A DNA stretch of 64,000 nt from Streptomyces camelliae (GCF_027625935.1 NZ_CP115300.1:186001-250000); one strand, 5' to 3'. Numbered from the stretch's first letter, positions 1-9,280 are shown. Notes: a model not told the origin generated them from the letters alone. A program made the numbers and translations.

Positions 1-1433
1 TCAAGATCACCTGGGGCAAGTGCCCGGCACTGGCCGACGGACAGACCCGTAACCCTCACCTGGCCTGCGGGACGTTGACGGTCCCGCTGGACTACCAGAA
101 CCCGGGCGGCACGAAGATCGACGTGGCGGTCTCCCGGCTGTCCACCGCCAAGCCCGGGAAGCGACATGGCGTCCTGCTGCTGAACCCCGGCGGGCCGGCC
201 CTGGGCGGTCTCGACATGCCCGGAACCATGGCGTCCACCCTGCCGAAGTCCGTGCTGGACCGTTACGACCTGATCGGCTTCGACCCGCGCGGCGTCGAAC
301 ACAGCACCCCGCAGAGCTGCGGTCTGAAGGACCCCACCGTGACCGGGATCTTCCCCTATCCCGCTGCGGACGGCTCGATCACCAAGAACGTGGCCATCGC
401 CAAGGCCGACGCCAAACAGTGCGCCGACACAGTGGGCAAGAACCTGCGGTACTACAACACCGCCAACACCGCCCGCGACATGGACCGCATCCGCCAGGCA
501 CTCGGTGAGAAGAAGATCTCCTACTGGGGCCAGTCCTACGGCACCTACCTCGGCGCCGTCTACCGCTCCCTCTTCCAGAACCACACCGACCGGATGATCC
601 TGGAAGGCAACGTCGACCCCACCAAGGTATGGGCCAACCAGGTCGCCGACACCTGGGGCAAGGGCATGGCCGACCGGTTCCCCGACGCCGCCCGCGTCGC
701 CGCGGCCCAGGACAGCACCCTCAAGCTGGGCACGAACGTCGCGCAGGTGACCCACACCTACCTCGCCCTCGCCGACCGGCTCGACCGCACGCCCGCAGCG
801 ATTCCCGGCGCATCGGTGTCGCTGGACGGGGCGCTGCTGCGGAACATGACCTACGCCCTGCTTCTGCACAACAACACGCTTCCCGTGCTCGCCAACTTCT
901 GGAAGGCCGCCGACGACCTGGCCCACGGCAGCACCACGGCCGCCGACACCTCCGTTCTCAAGGAGGTGTTCGCCGACACACCGACGTCCCCGGGCATCCC
1001 CGCGGACAACCAGGCCACCATGTTCATGGCTCTCACCTGCGGCGACGCCGAATGGCCGCACGACGTCGACGGCTACGCCACCCGCACCGCCGCCGACCGC
1101 AAGATGTGGCCGCTCACCGCGGGCATGCCCGCCAACATCTGGGCATGCGCCTACTGGGACAAGCCGGCTGAGGCGACGGTCAAGGTCGTGCCCGGCGGCC
1201 CGCGCAACACCCTGATCCTCCAGAACCGCCGGGACAACGCCACGCCGTGGGAAAGCGGCGTCGGCCTGCACGAGGCCCTCGGAGACGGCTCCGCCTTCGT
1301 CGGCGTCGACAACGGCGGGCACTACGTCTACAACGAAGGCTCCGCCTGCGCCGACAAGGCCACCGTCGGCTTCCTGACCACCGGCCACCTGCCGGACAAG
1401 GACGTCTACTGCACCGACGTCACCCAGAAGTAA
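1..1433 (+). CDS. Secreted alpha/beta-hydrolase peptidase (SlpD/SlpE/TAP type), 5' partial
   Basis: The reading frame is open from the first bases, so the gene starts before the window. The TTG at 75 lies inside a conserved stretch (LACGTLTVPLDYQNP) and is not the start. The nucleophile elbow GQSYGTYLG is seen at about 533-560. A DNATPW motif (about 1230) and NGGHYVY (about 1315) fit the acid and histidine of the catalytic triad, and the last third has the TAP-like C-terminal domain. The family comprises exported tripeptidyl aminopeptidase-like enzymes of Streptomyces that trim short N-terminal peptides outside the cell. The signal peptide would lie upstream of the window. The class is confident; the exact substrate is not known. 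Confidence 0.85.
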   Translation, partial: KITWGKCPALADGQTRNPHLACGTLTVPLDYQNPGGTKIDVAVSRLSTAKPGKRHGVLLLNPGGPALGGLDMPGTMASTLPKSVLDRYDLIGFDPRGVEHSTPQSCGLKDPTVTGIFPYPAADGSITKNVAIAKADAKQCADTVGKNLRYYNTANTARDMDRIRQALGEKKISYWGQSYGTYLGAVYRSLFQNHTDRMILEGNVDPTKVWANQVADTWGKGMADRFPDAARVAAAQDSTLKLGTNVAQVTHTYLALADRLDRTPAAIPGASVSLDGALLRNMTYALLLHNNTLPVLANFWKAADDLAHGSTTAADTSVLKEVFADTPTSPGIPADNQATMFMALTCGDAEWPHDVDGYATRTAADRKMWPLTAGMPANIWACAYWDKPAEATVKVVPGGPRNTLILQNRRDNATPWESGVGLHEALGDGSAFVGVDNGGHYVYNEGSACADKATVGFLTTGHLPDKDVYCTDVTQK

Positions 1434-1533
1434 CCCGCCGGAACGCGGTGTTTCCCTGTCCGGCTGACGGCCAGAGGCGATGCCTCTCGACGAGCCGAGG
1501 CCTGCCGCCGACCGAGTCGGCGACCCGAGACCT

Positions 1534-2109
1534 TCAGCCGTGGAGGAAGGCCATCGCGGCGCGGAGTTCGTCGAAGGCGCGGCGAGCGAGGTCGGTGAGA
1601 GACCGCTCGTTGGCCGGGACGACCCATTGGTCGAAGGCGTTGTCGAAGGCGCGCATGCCGAGGTCGGCGGCAAGGTCGGCGGTGAGGTCGGGCACGCCGC
1701 GTTCCTCCAGTGCCTTGGCCAGGGTCTCGACGAGGCCGGTGCGTTTGAGTGCGGCACGTTCTCGCAGTTCGAGGTGGTCGGCGACGATCGGGCGCAGCCT
1801 GGCGGCGAACTCGCGCCGGTCGTCGGTGAAGACGGCCGCGAGGGCGCCGATTGCCTCGCGGACCGCATCGAGCGGCGTCGCCGCCTCGGGCGCGGCGTTG
1901 ATCGCCTGCGCGAGGAGTCGGCGATGGATGTCCTGGCCGGCGAAGAGGACCTCTCGCTTGTCGGAGAAGTGCCGGAAGAACGTGGTCTTGGTCAGACCGG
2001 CACGGTCGGCGATCTCGTTGACCGTGGTGGCGTCGTAGCCCTTCTCGGTGAACAGGTCGAGTGCGGCGCGCATCAGCCGTTGCTGCGCGTTCGGTTCCCA
2101 TCGCGGCAT
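1534..2109 (-). CDS. TetR-family transcriptional regulator
   Basis: A 191-residue protein with an N-terminal TetR helix-turn-helix (about residues 10-55; motif GLTKTTFFRHFSDKRE) and a variable C-terminal ligand/dimerisation domain. The ATG at 2109 starts a normal TetR N-terminus. It is divergent from the SDR gene at 2227, with a double palindrome in the 117-base gap, so it very likely represses itself and that oxidoreductase. The ligand is unknown. Confidence 0.9.
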   Translation of the reverse strand: MPRWEPNAQQRLMRAALDLFTEKGYDATTVNEIADRAGLTKTTFFRHFSDKREVLFAGQDIHRRLLAQAINAAPEAATPLDAVREAIGALAAVFTDDRREFAARLRPIVADHLELRERAALKRTGLVETLAKALEERGVPDLTADLAADLGMRAFDNAFDQWVVPANERSLTDLARRAFDELRAAMAFLHG

Positions 2110-2122
2110 GCCCCAAGCCTAG

Positions 2123-2178
2123 GTGATGTTACTTGGTTCCGTCACTTCGACTATCGTGACGGTACTAAGTAACGTCAC
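2123..2178. promoter_or_regulatory. Paired palindromic operator between tetR and the SDR gene
   Basis: Two 23-bp blocks, 2123-2145 and 2156-2178, are inverted copies of each other matching at 20 of 23 positions, with a 10-bp spacer. The right block (begins GTGACGGTACTAAGTAACG) is itself palindromic at 20 of 23 positions; the left block is less symmetric. Centres are 33 bp apart, about three helical turns, as expected for two repressor dimers on one face of DNA. The role as the TetR operator is inferred from position between the divergent genes. Confidence 0.75.
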
Positions 2179-2226
2179 TGGGCGGCGGCCGAACGTGGCG
2201 CCCCCACCTTGCCCTGGGAGAACTCC

Positions 2227-3111
2227 ATGCGTGTCTTCGTCACCGGCGCCAGCGGGCACATCGCCTCCGCGGTCATCCCCGAGCTCGTCCAGGCCGGACA
2301 CCAGGCCGTGGGCCTCGCACGGTCCGACGCCTCCGCCGCCGCCGTCCAGGACCTGGGCGCCGAGGTGGTCCGCGGTGACCTCGACGACCTGGACGTCCTG
2401 CGCAAGGCCGCGGCCGACGCGGACGGAGTCGTCCACCTCGGCTTCAAGCACGACGCCATCGCCTCCGGGCGCTTTGCCGACGCCGTGGCCGACGACTTGG
2501 CGGTGGTGCGCGTCTTCGGCGAGGCCCTGGCCGGCACGGGCAAGGCCCTCATCGGCATTGGCCTGACGCCCACCGGCGACCCGCGGCGGGACGCGGCCGT
2601 CCACGCCAACCCCCGTACCGCCGTCGCTCAGGAGATCGCCGGACTCGCCGAGCGCGGCGTGCGGACCGTGCTCGTCGCCGTCCCGCCGGTCACGCACAGC
2701 TCGCGTGACCGGAACGGCTTCATCCCGAAGCTGATCGGCATCGCCCGCGCCACGGGCGTGTCCGGTTTCGTCGGCGACGGCGCCAACCGTTGGCCCGCCG
2801 GCCACACGCTCGACGTGGGCCGGCTCTTCCGCCTCGCGGTGGAGAAGGCCCCGGCCGGCTCGCAGCTGCACGCCGCGACCGAGGAGGGTGTCCAGGTGCG
2901 CGAGATCGCCGAGGCCATCGGCCGGCACCTCGGCGTCCCGGCCGTCAGCATCCCGGCCGAGAGGGCGGCGGAGCACTTCACGGGATTCCCGTTCGCGGCA
3001 CTCGACCTCACGATGTCCAACGCGGCCACCCGGCAACTGCTCGGCTGGGAGCCGGTCCACCCCGGCCTGATCGCCGACCTCGACAACGGCCACTACTTCG
3101 CCCGGAACTGA
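2227..3111 (+). CDS. NAD(P)-dependent SDR-family epimerase/dehydratase-like oxidoreductase
   Basis: An extended-SDR protein of 294 residues. The N-terminal Rossmann motif TGASGHIASAV lies at residues 6-16, followed by the acidic R-G-D-L-D-D segment typical of cofactor contact. The ATG at 2227 is preceded by GGGAG at suitable spacing; an upstream ATG at 2209 would add six residues and has no better ribosome site. It belongs to the NAD-dependent epimerase/3-beta-HSD-like group often found beside TetR repressors. The canonical YxxxK is not obvious, so activity on a given substrate cannot be named. Confidence 0.85.
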   Translation: MRVFVTGASGHIASAVIPELVQAGHQAVGLARSDASAAAVQDLGAEVVRGDLDDLDVLRKAAADADGVVHLGFKHDAIASGRFADAVADDLAVVRVFGEALAGTGKALIGIGLTPTGDPRRDAAVHANPRTAVAQEIAGLAERGVRTVLVAVPPVTHSSRDRNGFIPKLIGIARATGVSGFVGDGANRWPAGHTLDVGRLFRLAVEKAPAGSQLHAATEEGVQVREIAEAIGRHLGVPAVSIPAERAAEHFTGFPFAALDLTMSNAATRQLLGWEPVHPGLIADLDNGHYFARN

Positions 3112-3510
3112 CGCCCGCACCGCCCGAGGCCCGGCGCGTCGGTACCCCGCCGCATCGGGCCGGGGGCGGCCTAAGACCCGACTCTGATACGCCGGGAGCA
3201 CGGCCCGGGGTAGGCCGCTACTGCCCGCATGCAACCGATTTGCGGTCACCCAGGAGATCTTCGCAAACAGTGCTGAACGGCAGGCTCGACGAGAGGTGCC
3301 TGGAGTACGACGAAGACGCTGACCTGCTCACCAAGCCGGACCACGTCTCGGATGAGGGGGTCGGGCAGCCGCTTGGAGCGACAAAGTCCTCACACGAAGG
3401 CATTGCTCAGGCAGTCGGAGTATTCAGCACGGCGCGCGAGGCGTGGGCCTCACGGCGCATGGCTGACACGTCGACATCGAGGAGCCTGACTCCGCCACGA
3501 TGCCCCGCCT
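3112..3510. other. Intergenic stretch with no supported gene
   Basis: About 400 bases between the SDR stop and the PfpI-like stop. Short open frames occur on both strands but none has a ribosome site, a recognisable domain or a normal codon pattern. No strong hairpin was seen. Confidence 0.4.
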
Positions 3511-4233
3511 TCAAGCGGTCAGACGTGCCAGGAGCGCGGGATGGTCAGTGAGGGCCTGATGAAGACGCTGCCGAAGACGGGGCGCGTACTGGGCGGGGTC
3601 GGCGGCCTCCCAGTCGATCGGACCGAAGGGGGGCTCGGGGTCGTACTCGACGAACAACTGGACCTTGCGCGCGACATCCTGGCCGGCGAGTTCGCCGACC
3701 AGGTGGAGGGCCATGTCGATACCGGCCGACACTCCGGCGGCGGTGATGACGTTCCCGTCCTTGACCCAGCGCTCGTTCACGGGGATCGCCCCGAACTTGG
3801 CGAGCAGGCTGCGGTACATCCAGTGCGTGTTGGCCTGGCGTCCTTCCAGGAGTCCGGCTGCGCCGAGCAGCAGGGAGCCGGTGCACACGGAGCCGGTGAT
3901 CTGCGACCGCGCGGCCGCGGTGCGCAGCCTGTCCAGCAGCTTCTCGTCGGCCATCGCGGCGACAGTGGGGACCGAGCCGCCGGGCACGATGAGCACGTGC
4001 GGATCGGGCATGGTGTCGAAGGTGTGGCTGGGCACCAGGGACAGCGGGGTGTCGGTGGCCATCGGTTCGATCCGCTCGCCGACCACGACCGTGGCATAAC
4101 CGGGGGCGAGCTGGGCCAGCAGGCTGAAGACCTGCAGCGGGCCGACGATGTCGAGCGGGGTGAGGCCCGGGTACTGGACAAAGGCGATGGTCTTCACGGG
4201 GGTTTCGTGCTGGGGCGTCGAGGATTCGGTCAT
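3511..4233 (-). CDS. DJ-1/PfpI-family protein (isonitrile hydratase-like)
   Basis: A 240-residue class I glutamine-amidotransferase-like protein. The fold signature is seen as an N-terminal beta strand (IAFVQYPGLTPLDIVGP), the LIVPGG strand, and the nucleophile elbow GSVCTG near residue 115, with Cys as the likely catalytic residue. The order and length match cyclohexyl-isocyanide (isonitrile) hydratases such as InhA. The ATG at 4233 is chosen because AGGAG lies just upstream and the homologous N-terminus begins there. It is divergent from a GlxA-type AraC regulator at 4389, a very common pairing in actinomycetes. Confidence 0.85.
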   Translation of the reverse strand: MTESSTPQHETPVKTIAFVQYPGLTPLDIVGPLQVFSLLAQLAPGYATVVVGERIEPMATDTPLSLVPSHTFDTMPDPHVLIVPGGSVPTVAAMADEKLLDRLRTAAARSQITGSVCTGSLLLGAAGLLEGRQANTHWMYRSLLAKFGAIPVNERWVKDGNVITAAGVSAGIDMALHLVGELAGQDVARKVQLFVEYDPEPPFGPIDWEAADPAQYAPRLRQRLHQALTDHPALLARLTA

Positions 4234-4388
4234 GGGGATGCTCCTGGTAGCTGGGCCGACCTGCTGGGGCGGAAGAACTGCACTACCACTGTGTGTGCCG
4301 TTGCGGAGGAGGACGAGAGCAACAGGACCGCGGCGTCTGAATTCCTGCGATGCCTGTCTTTCAGACCGGCCGGGCACAGTCGGAAGGC

Positions 4389-5360
4389 ATGACGACACCA
4401 GGCCGCCGCATGGTCATCGCGGCGTACGACGACGCCGAGCTCCTTGAGATCAGCTGCGTGACCAGCGTCCTCGACACGGCCAACCGGCAGGGCGCGAGCC
4501 CGCCCTACGAGGCCCGTCTGGCCACGCCCGAGGGCCGTCCGGTGCGCTGCGCTTCCGGGCTGGTGCTGGCGAGTCAGGCGGCCCTGGAGAAGATCCGGGG
4601 GCCGGCGGACAGCCTGATCATCGTAGGCGGGCGCGGTCACCGGGCCGCGGCTGGCAACGCCCGGTTCGTCGAACATGTGCGGCGCCTGGCGAAGGTCAGC
4701 CGACGGGTGGCGTCGGTGTGCACGGGGGCAAGTGTGCTGGCGGAGGCGGGGCTGCTGGATGGTCGGCGGGCGACCACCCACTGGTCCATCGCCGGCGAAC
4801 TGGCCGCCCGGCACCCGGAGATCGACGTGGATCCCGCCCCGCTGTACATCCGCGACGGCCGGATCAGCACAGCCGCCGGCGTCACCAGCGCCCTTGACCT
4901 CACCCTCGCGTTCGTCGAGGAGGACCACGGGCCGGCGCTGGCCCGCTCGGTCGCCCGCATGATGGTGACCTACCTCCAGCGTCCCGGAAACCAGGCACAG
5001 ATCAGCATGTTCGTCGCGGCGCCCGTGCCCGGGCACCGCACCGTCCAGCAGGTCGTCGAGCACATCACCGCCGCGCTGGACCATGACCTGGGCGTACCCG
5101 CACTCGCCGAGCGGGCCGGAGTGAGCGAGCGCCACCTGACAAGGCTCTTCCTCGACCACCTCGGGCAAACGCCCGCTCGCTTCGTCCGGACCGCGCGCAC
5201 CGAGGCGGCATCCCACCTCCTGGTCAGCTCGGAACTGCCGCTCTCCGCCGTTGCCCGGCGGTGCGGCTTTCGCTCCACCGAGACCCTGCGGCAGGCGTTC
5301 CTGGACCGGTACGGCACGACACCCAGCCAGCACCGGGCCATCCACGGCAGCACATCCTGA
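4389..5360 (+). CDS. GlxA-family AraC-type transcriptional regulator with DJ-1/PfpI-like N-terminal domain
   Basis: A 323-residue two-domain regulator. Residues 8-190 form a DJ-1/PfpI-like sensing domain (SVCTGASVLAEAGLLDG resembles the Cys elbow). Residues 215-320 form a double helix-turn-helix AraC domain (ERAGVSERHLTRLFLDH and RCGFRSTETLRQAF). The ATG at 4389 has GGAAGG just one base away, which is too close, so an upstream ATG at 4350 or a downstream one at 4410 cannot be excluded. It is divergent from the PfpI protein gene, which it probably activates or represses. The signal is unknown. Confidence 0.85.
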   Translation: MTTPGRRMVIAAYDDAELLEISCVTSVLDTANRQGASPPYEARLATPEGRPVRCASGLVLASQAALEKIRGPADSLIIVGGRGHRAAAGNARFVEHVRRLAKVSRRVASVCTGASVLAEAGLLDGRRATTHWSIAGELAARHPEIDVDPAPLYIRDGRISTAAGVTSALDLTLAFVEEDHGPALARSVARMMVTYLQRPGNQAQISMFVAAPVPGHRTVQQVVEHITAALDHDLGVPALAERAGVSERHLTRLFLDHLGQTPARFVRTARTEAASHLLVSSELPLSAVARRCGFRSTETLRQAFLDRYGTTPSQHRAIHGSTS

Positions 5361-5535
5361 CCCTGTGCCGCTCGAAAAGTCCTCGCTGCATGTCACGCGG
5401 CGTATCTGCACTCGTTGATGCATCGGCAAAGCGAGCCAGAACCGGAACTCGTGAACAATGCCACTCGGTGAGGCCGGGGCCTCGGCGTATGGGGATCATA
5501 CGTACGACGCTGTCGAGGACGTGGGGAGGGGAGGG

Positions 5536-6432
5536 TCAGTCGCTGCTGCCGGCGGCAGGTGGTCGACTGAGCCAGGCTGAATCAGACGTGGCCCGGGTCG
5601 CTCCGGGCGTGGCGGACTGCAGCGACGCTGAAGCGAGGAGGCTGAGCTTGTCGGCGCTTTCGGAGCCGGGCTCCGGGTGGTAGATGACGAGCATGATGCC
5701 GTCGGTCCCGTTGACCAGCAGTTTCTCGCGGTCCAGGGTGATAGCGCCGAGCTGGGGATGAGCGAAGGTGATGCTAGCGGTGGTGCGCCGGTTCCCGGCA
5801 TCGTGGCGGGCCCATAGCTGGCGGAAGTGCGGGCTGGCTACTGAGAGCTCCCCGACCAGCTCGATCACGCGTGGGTCATCGGCATCGGTGCCGACCGAGT
5901 TGCGGAAGCTCGCAACCAGACCGGCGGTGGTTTGTTCCCATGCGGGGAACATCGCCGCCTCGGCCTGGTCGAGGAAGAGGTCCCTGAGCCGGTTGCGTCC
6001 TGTCGTCAGACGGGGCGAGAAGGCGGTAGCCAGCGGGTTTGCGACCAGTACGTCGAGGTAGCGGCCCTCGACGAACGCCGGCAGGTCGAGGGTCTCGACC
6101 AGGCGGGCCGTGCTGGGCGGCACGACTTCGCGCCGCGGGCGTCGATTCCTGCGTCGCGGTCTGCCGTCCACGAGGCTGAGGAGATAGGTGTCGTCATCCA
6201 AGTGCAACACCCGCGCGATGGCCTGCAGCACCTGGACCGAGGGGTTGCGGTCGCGGCCCTGTTCGAGACGCAGGTAGTACTCGGCGCTGATGCCCGCGAG
6301 CATGGCGACCTCCTCCCGGCGCAGGCCCGGGACGCGCCGTTGACCAAGGACCGGGATTCCGGCCTGCTCGGGGGTGACAAGTTCGCGGCGTGCACGAAGG
6401 TACTCGCCCAGCAGGTTCGGCTCCCTGTCCAT
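5536..6432 (-). CDS. XRE-family regulator with MmyB-like ligand-binding domain
   Basis: A 298-residue protein. Residues 5-75 are a lambda-type helix-turn-helix with the family hallmark VPGLRREEVAMLAGISAEYY, and residues 100-270 match the MmyB-like domain (RNRLRDLFLD, ELVGELSVASPHFRQLWARHD, HPQLGAITLDREKL). The ATG at 6432 begins the family N-terminus MDREPNLLGEYLRARRE; the open frame upstream is not conserved-looking. Such regulators are typically divergent from a short-chain oxidoreductase, as here (gene at 6631), and control it. The inducer is unknown. Confidence 0.9.
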   Translation of the reverse strand: MDREPNLLGEYLRARRELVTPEQAGIPVLGQRRVPGLRREEVAMLAGISAEYYLRLEQGRDRNPSVQVLQAIARVLHLDDDTYLLSLVDGRPRRRNRRPRREVVPPSTARLVETLDLPAFVEGRYLDVLVANPLATAFSPRLTTGRNRLRDLFLDQAEAAMFPAWEQTTAGLVASFRNSVGTDADDPRVIELVGELSVASPHFRQLWARHDAGNRRTTASITFAHPQLGAITLDREKLLVNGTDGIMLVIYHPEPGSESADKLSLLASASLQSATPGATRATSDSAWLSRPPAAGSSD

Positions 6433-6475
6433 GGCCACCAGCGTAAGCCGCCAGCCGGGTGCCCTGCCTGTCCCT

Positions 6476-6510
6476 GGCACTACCAGTGTCGGGAGGACAC
6501 TGGTAGTGCC
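6476..6510. promoter_or_regulatory. Perfect 15-bp inverted repeat between MmyB-like regulator and SDR gene
   Basis: GGCACTACCAGTGTC (6476-6490) is followed by a 5-bp spacer and its exact reverse complement (6496-6510). It sits 44 bp from the regulator start and 120 bp upstream of the SDR start, in the shared promoter region, and has no T-run. It is best read as the operator of the MmyB-like regulator. Confidence 0.75.
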
Positions 6511-6630
6511 TCCCCGCGCACCCTCATGCTCGCCGGACGAGAGCCGCAAGAGGATCAACCCTGGCGCGGCAGCCGGCCACGGTGCTTCGGCCCAGTGGCC
6601 GGGCAGCTTCGATGGCAAGGAGTGCGTGAG

Positions 6631-7665
6631 ATGTCCCAACAACACATCCTGGTGACCGGGGGCTCAGGTTTCATCGGCGGGCATGTCGTGCTTGAGGCCC
6701 TGGCCCGGGGGCATCAGGTGCGGTCCACCGTCCGGTCCCTGGACCGGGAGAAGGCAGTGCGCGCCTCTCTGAGTGAGGCTGGTATGACAGTCGGTGACCG
6801 TCTTGAGTTCGTCGCCGCTGATCTGACACGTGAGGAGGGCTGGCCCCAGGCTCTCGACGGTATCGACCGTGTCATCCACGTGGCCTCACCGGTCATGCCA
6901 GGACACGTCGAGAACGAGGAAGAGGTCATCGCCCCCGCTCGCGAGGGCACGTTGCGGGTGCTGCGGGCGGCACGCGACGCGAACGTGGCACGTGTGGTCC
7001 TCACCTCGGCGTTCCATGCGGTCGCCTGGGGGCACCCGCACGACGACCGCGTCTTCACGGAGGAGGACTGGACCGTCCTGGACGGCCCCGGTACCGACGC
7101 TTACGGGCGCAGCAAGACGCTCGCCGAGCGTGCGGCCTGGGACTTCGTCGCCGAGGACGGCGGCGAAATGGAGTTGACCACACTGCTCCCGGTCGCCGTG
7201 ATGGGCCCTGTGCTGAGTGCGGAGGTTTCCGGAGCCAACCGCGTTGTCCAGCGACTCCTCACCGGGCAGATGCCCGGACTGTTGAACCTGTACTACCCCG
7301 TGGTCGACGTGCGCGACATCGCTGCAGCTCACGTCACCGCCGCAACCGCGCCCGGGGCCGCCGGGCAGCGGCTCCTCCTGGGCAGCAGCCCCGCGCTGAA
7401 AATGGCTGAGATCGCCGACATGCTGCGAACCCATCTCGACCAGGCCGCAGCTCGCGTTCCCACCGAGGGCATCCCCGATGAGACCGTGCGGGCCAGCGCC
7501 GCCACCAACCCTGCGCTGCGCTCGGCCGTTCACGACCTGGGCTATGCCCGCCGCTTCTCCACCGACAAGGCGCGCGACATCCTGGGGTGGAAGCCCCGCC
7601 GAAGCCTCAACGCCGTCGTAGCAGCCGGTCAAAGCATGGTCGACCAGGGCCTTGTCATGGCGTGA
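6631..7665 (+). CDS. SDR-family oxidoreductase (dihydroflavonol-4-reductase/aldehyde-reductase-like)
   Basis: A 344-residue extended SDR. The glycine motif VTGGSGFIGGHVV is at residues 8-20, the HVASP strand motif near 85-90, and the active-site YGRSK near 154-158 gives Tyr and Lys of the catalytic pair. The length and the NAD-binding motif match NAD-dependent epimerase/dehydratase members that reduce aldehydes or ketones. The ATG at 6631 has AAGGAG eight bases upstream. It is transcribed divergently from the MmyB-like regulator. Confidence 0.9.
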   Translation: MSQQHILVTGGSGFIGGHVVLEALARGHQVRSTVRSLDREKAVRASLSEAGMTVGDRLEFVAADLTREEGWPQALDGIDRVIHVASPVMPGHVENEEEVIAPAREGTLRVLRAARDANVARVVLTSAFHAVAWGHPHDDRVFTEEDWTVLDGPGTDAYGRSKTLAERAAWDFVAEDGGEMELTTLLPVAVMGPVLSAEVSGANRVVQRLLTGQMPGLLNLYYPVVDVRDIAAAHVTAATAPGAAGQRLLLGSSPALKMAEIADMLRTHLDQAAARVPTEGIPDETVRASAATNPALRSAVHDLGYARRFSTDKARDILGWKPRRSLNAVVAAGQSMVDQGLVMA

Positions 7666-8252
7666 CGCCCCCCGTGCAACCCGCTTCTTCCCGCAGCCAG
7701 GCGGCGCGGGCCAGGCTCTTCGACCCGGCAGGCCACTCCACCGACAGCGCGAGGCTCAGCACGGCCCCATCGGCACGGGCTGGAACAGACGGAAGTCCCA
7801 GCTGGGGGCGTCGGGAATGTCGGCGACGGTCTACTCCGGCGAGGGCATCCACCACACCCGATGGGTCAGGTCCTTGAGCAGGCTGCGGACCTCCTCGCCG
7901 CGGCGCATGGCCTTGCTGGAGGAGCTGGCAGTGTACGGCCGGGCACCTCACCCGCGATCACCAGGTCTCTCCCGGCAGCATTGTCGAGGCCATCGCCCGC
8001 TTCGGGAGTCATGTTCCCGAAGACGTGGAACTCACCGGGGTCAGCACCAGGTAGCCCCGCCCCTGACCACTGGCGAGGCAGCAGGCCCCACCGTGCCCCG
8101 GCGACATGTGTGCCGTCGGCCGTCCGGGCCGCCCGGCGGGACGGCTCCCGAAGTTGCCGCGCCACCGGGCGGGATGACGAGGGCCACGGCGCGCACTGCG
8201 CCCCGGCCACGGCGTACTCAGGTATTCCGACGTCATCAACCGGAAGGCAGCC
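7666..8252. other. Intergenic stretch, possibly decayed coding DNA
   Basis: No continuous gene is supported. Around 7861-8055 two short plus-strand frames have normal-looking codon use but are joined only by shifting frame (one reading VLEQAADLLAAAHGLAG, then another reading SIVEAIARFGSHVPEDVE up to a TAG at 8051-8053), which suggests a broken gene of unknown family. Confidence 0.3.
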
Positions 8253-9098
8253 ATGAGGCTCAACAGGCAGCAGCACAAGGACGTGCCGTTCAGGCACGGC
8301 GACCCGGGAGATCTGTGGCACGCGATGGCCCGTCTCCACGCAGCCCATCCCGAGCCGGTCGGCCTCAGCGTGCCGTTCGAGCGGCCGTCGGCACGGTTGT
8401 CGGTCGCGGATCCGAACGACATCCTCCGCTCGGCGCGGGTGGAACTGTTCGAGGATGAGCCGGTGCGCCGCCTTCACGACGTGATCGAAACGGTGTCGCG
8501 CCGCCTCGCCGGGGACGGCGGGCTCGGCGAGTACGATCTCGTGCCCGACGTCGCGCTGGAGCTCATGATCGGCGTACGGCAGGAACTGCCGCTGCACACC
8601 GCCCACGTCGCAGGCCTCACCCGGCTCCTGCGGGAAGCCATCGGCACCATCGGCGAGGGCCGCGCGCCCGGAGAGGGACGCTGCTGTCACTGTGCCGGGA
8701 CCGGCCAGGCCCGCCCGCTGTGGAAGCCTTCGTTCTCAGCCGGCCACGACGTCGCGCAGTTCCCGTACAGCGCGCTCGCGGTGATGCTGCGCGGGGATCG
8801 CCTCGTACAGGTCCTGGGCGCGGCGGCGGACCAGGCCGGTGCGGTAGTCCGCGGGCAGCGCTGTCAGGACGGCGACCGTACGACAGCACGCCTGCTCGGT
8901 GTCGCCGTCGTGATGGGAGCACGCCGCCGCGTCGATGTTCAGCAGGGTGCGGGTCATGGTGCTGGTCGGCGCGGACAGCTCCAAGGCGCGCTGCTGCCCC
9001 TCCCGGGCGCGGCGGGTGTCCCCGAGCGTGGTGAAGCCCCTGCCCAGCAGAACACGCACAACACCAAGATCAAGACAGACCTAACGGAGTCCTATTAG
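8253..9098 (+). CDS. Hypothetical protein, 3' part doubtful
   Basis: The ATG at 8253 has a good GGAAGG ribosome site five bases away. The first 140 or so residues have normal codon use and a charged helical character (for example RRLHDVIETVSRRLAGD), but no family is recognised. From about 8680 the frame runs antisense to a clear fragment of a regulator gene (8736-9059 minus), so the natural end of this protein has probably been lost and the C-terminal half is likely read-through. A truncated gene is the best reading. Confidence 0.45.
   Translation: MRLNRQQHKDVPFRHGDPGDLWHAMARLHAAHPEPVGLSVPFERPSARLSVADPNDILRSARVELFEDEPVRRLHDVIETVSRRLAGDGGLGEYDLVPDVALELMIGVRQELPLHTAHVAGLTRLLREAIGTIGEGRAPGEGRCCHCAGTGQARPLWKPSFSAGHDVAQFPYSALAVMLRGDRLVQVLGAAADQAGAVVRGQRCQDGDRTTARLLGVAVVMGARRRVDVQQGAGHGAGRRGQLQGALLPLPGAAGVPERGEAPAQQNTHNTKIKTDLTESY
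8736..9059 (-). pseudogene. C-terminal fragment of an XRE/TPR-type Streptomyces regulator
   Basis: The encoded 107 residues (GDTRRAREGQQRALELSAP at the start, RAQDLYEAIPAQHHRERAV and RELRDVVAG at the end) have the tetratricopeptide-like pattern and terminal motif of the large Streptomyces family of helix-turn-helix proteins with a TPR C-terminus. The N-terminal DNA-binding part is missing and only a GTG inside the repeat region precedes it. It is a relic. Confidence 0.6.
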
Positions 9099-9106
9099 GA
9101 ACTGCT

Positions 9107-9280
9107 GTGCTTCACCGCAATGCTCCGCTTTCCCCCGAGGGCAGGCTGCGACTCGTGCAGCATTGTCGGCACCGCCCGATCGCCCACGTGGCGGCCGAAA
9201 CGGGCATCTCCCGCGCGTGCGCGTCGAAATGAGTCAATCGCTACCGTCGGCACGGTGAACTCGTCGAGTGTGACTGAGGC
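9107..9280 (+). pseudogene. IS481-family transposase N-terminal fragment
   Basis: The frame from GTG 9107 reads HRNAPLSPEGRLRLVQHC, then IAHVAAETGISRA, the helix-turn-helix start of IS481 transposases. A TGA interrupts it where the family has Trp (after ACASK), and a second stop follows about 13 codons later. The catalytic domain is absent. Confidence 0.7.
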
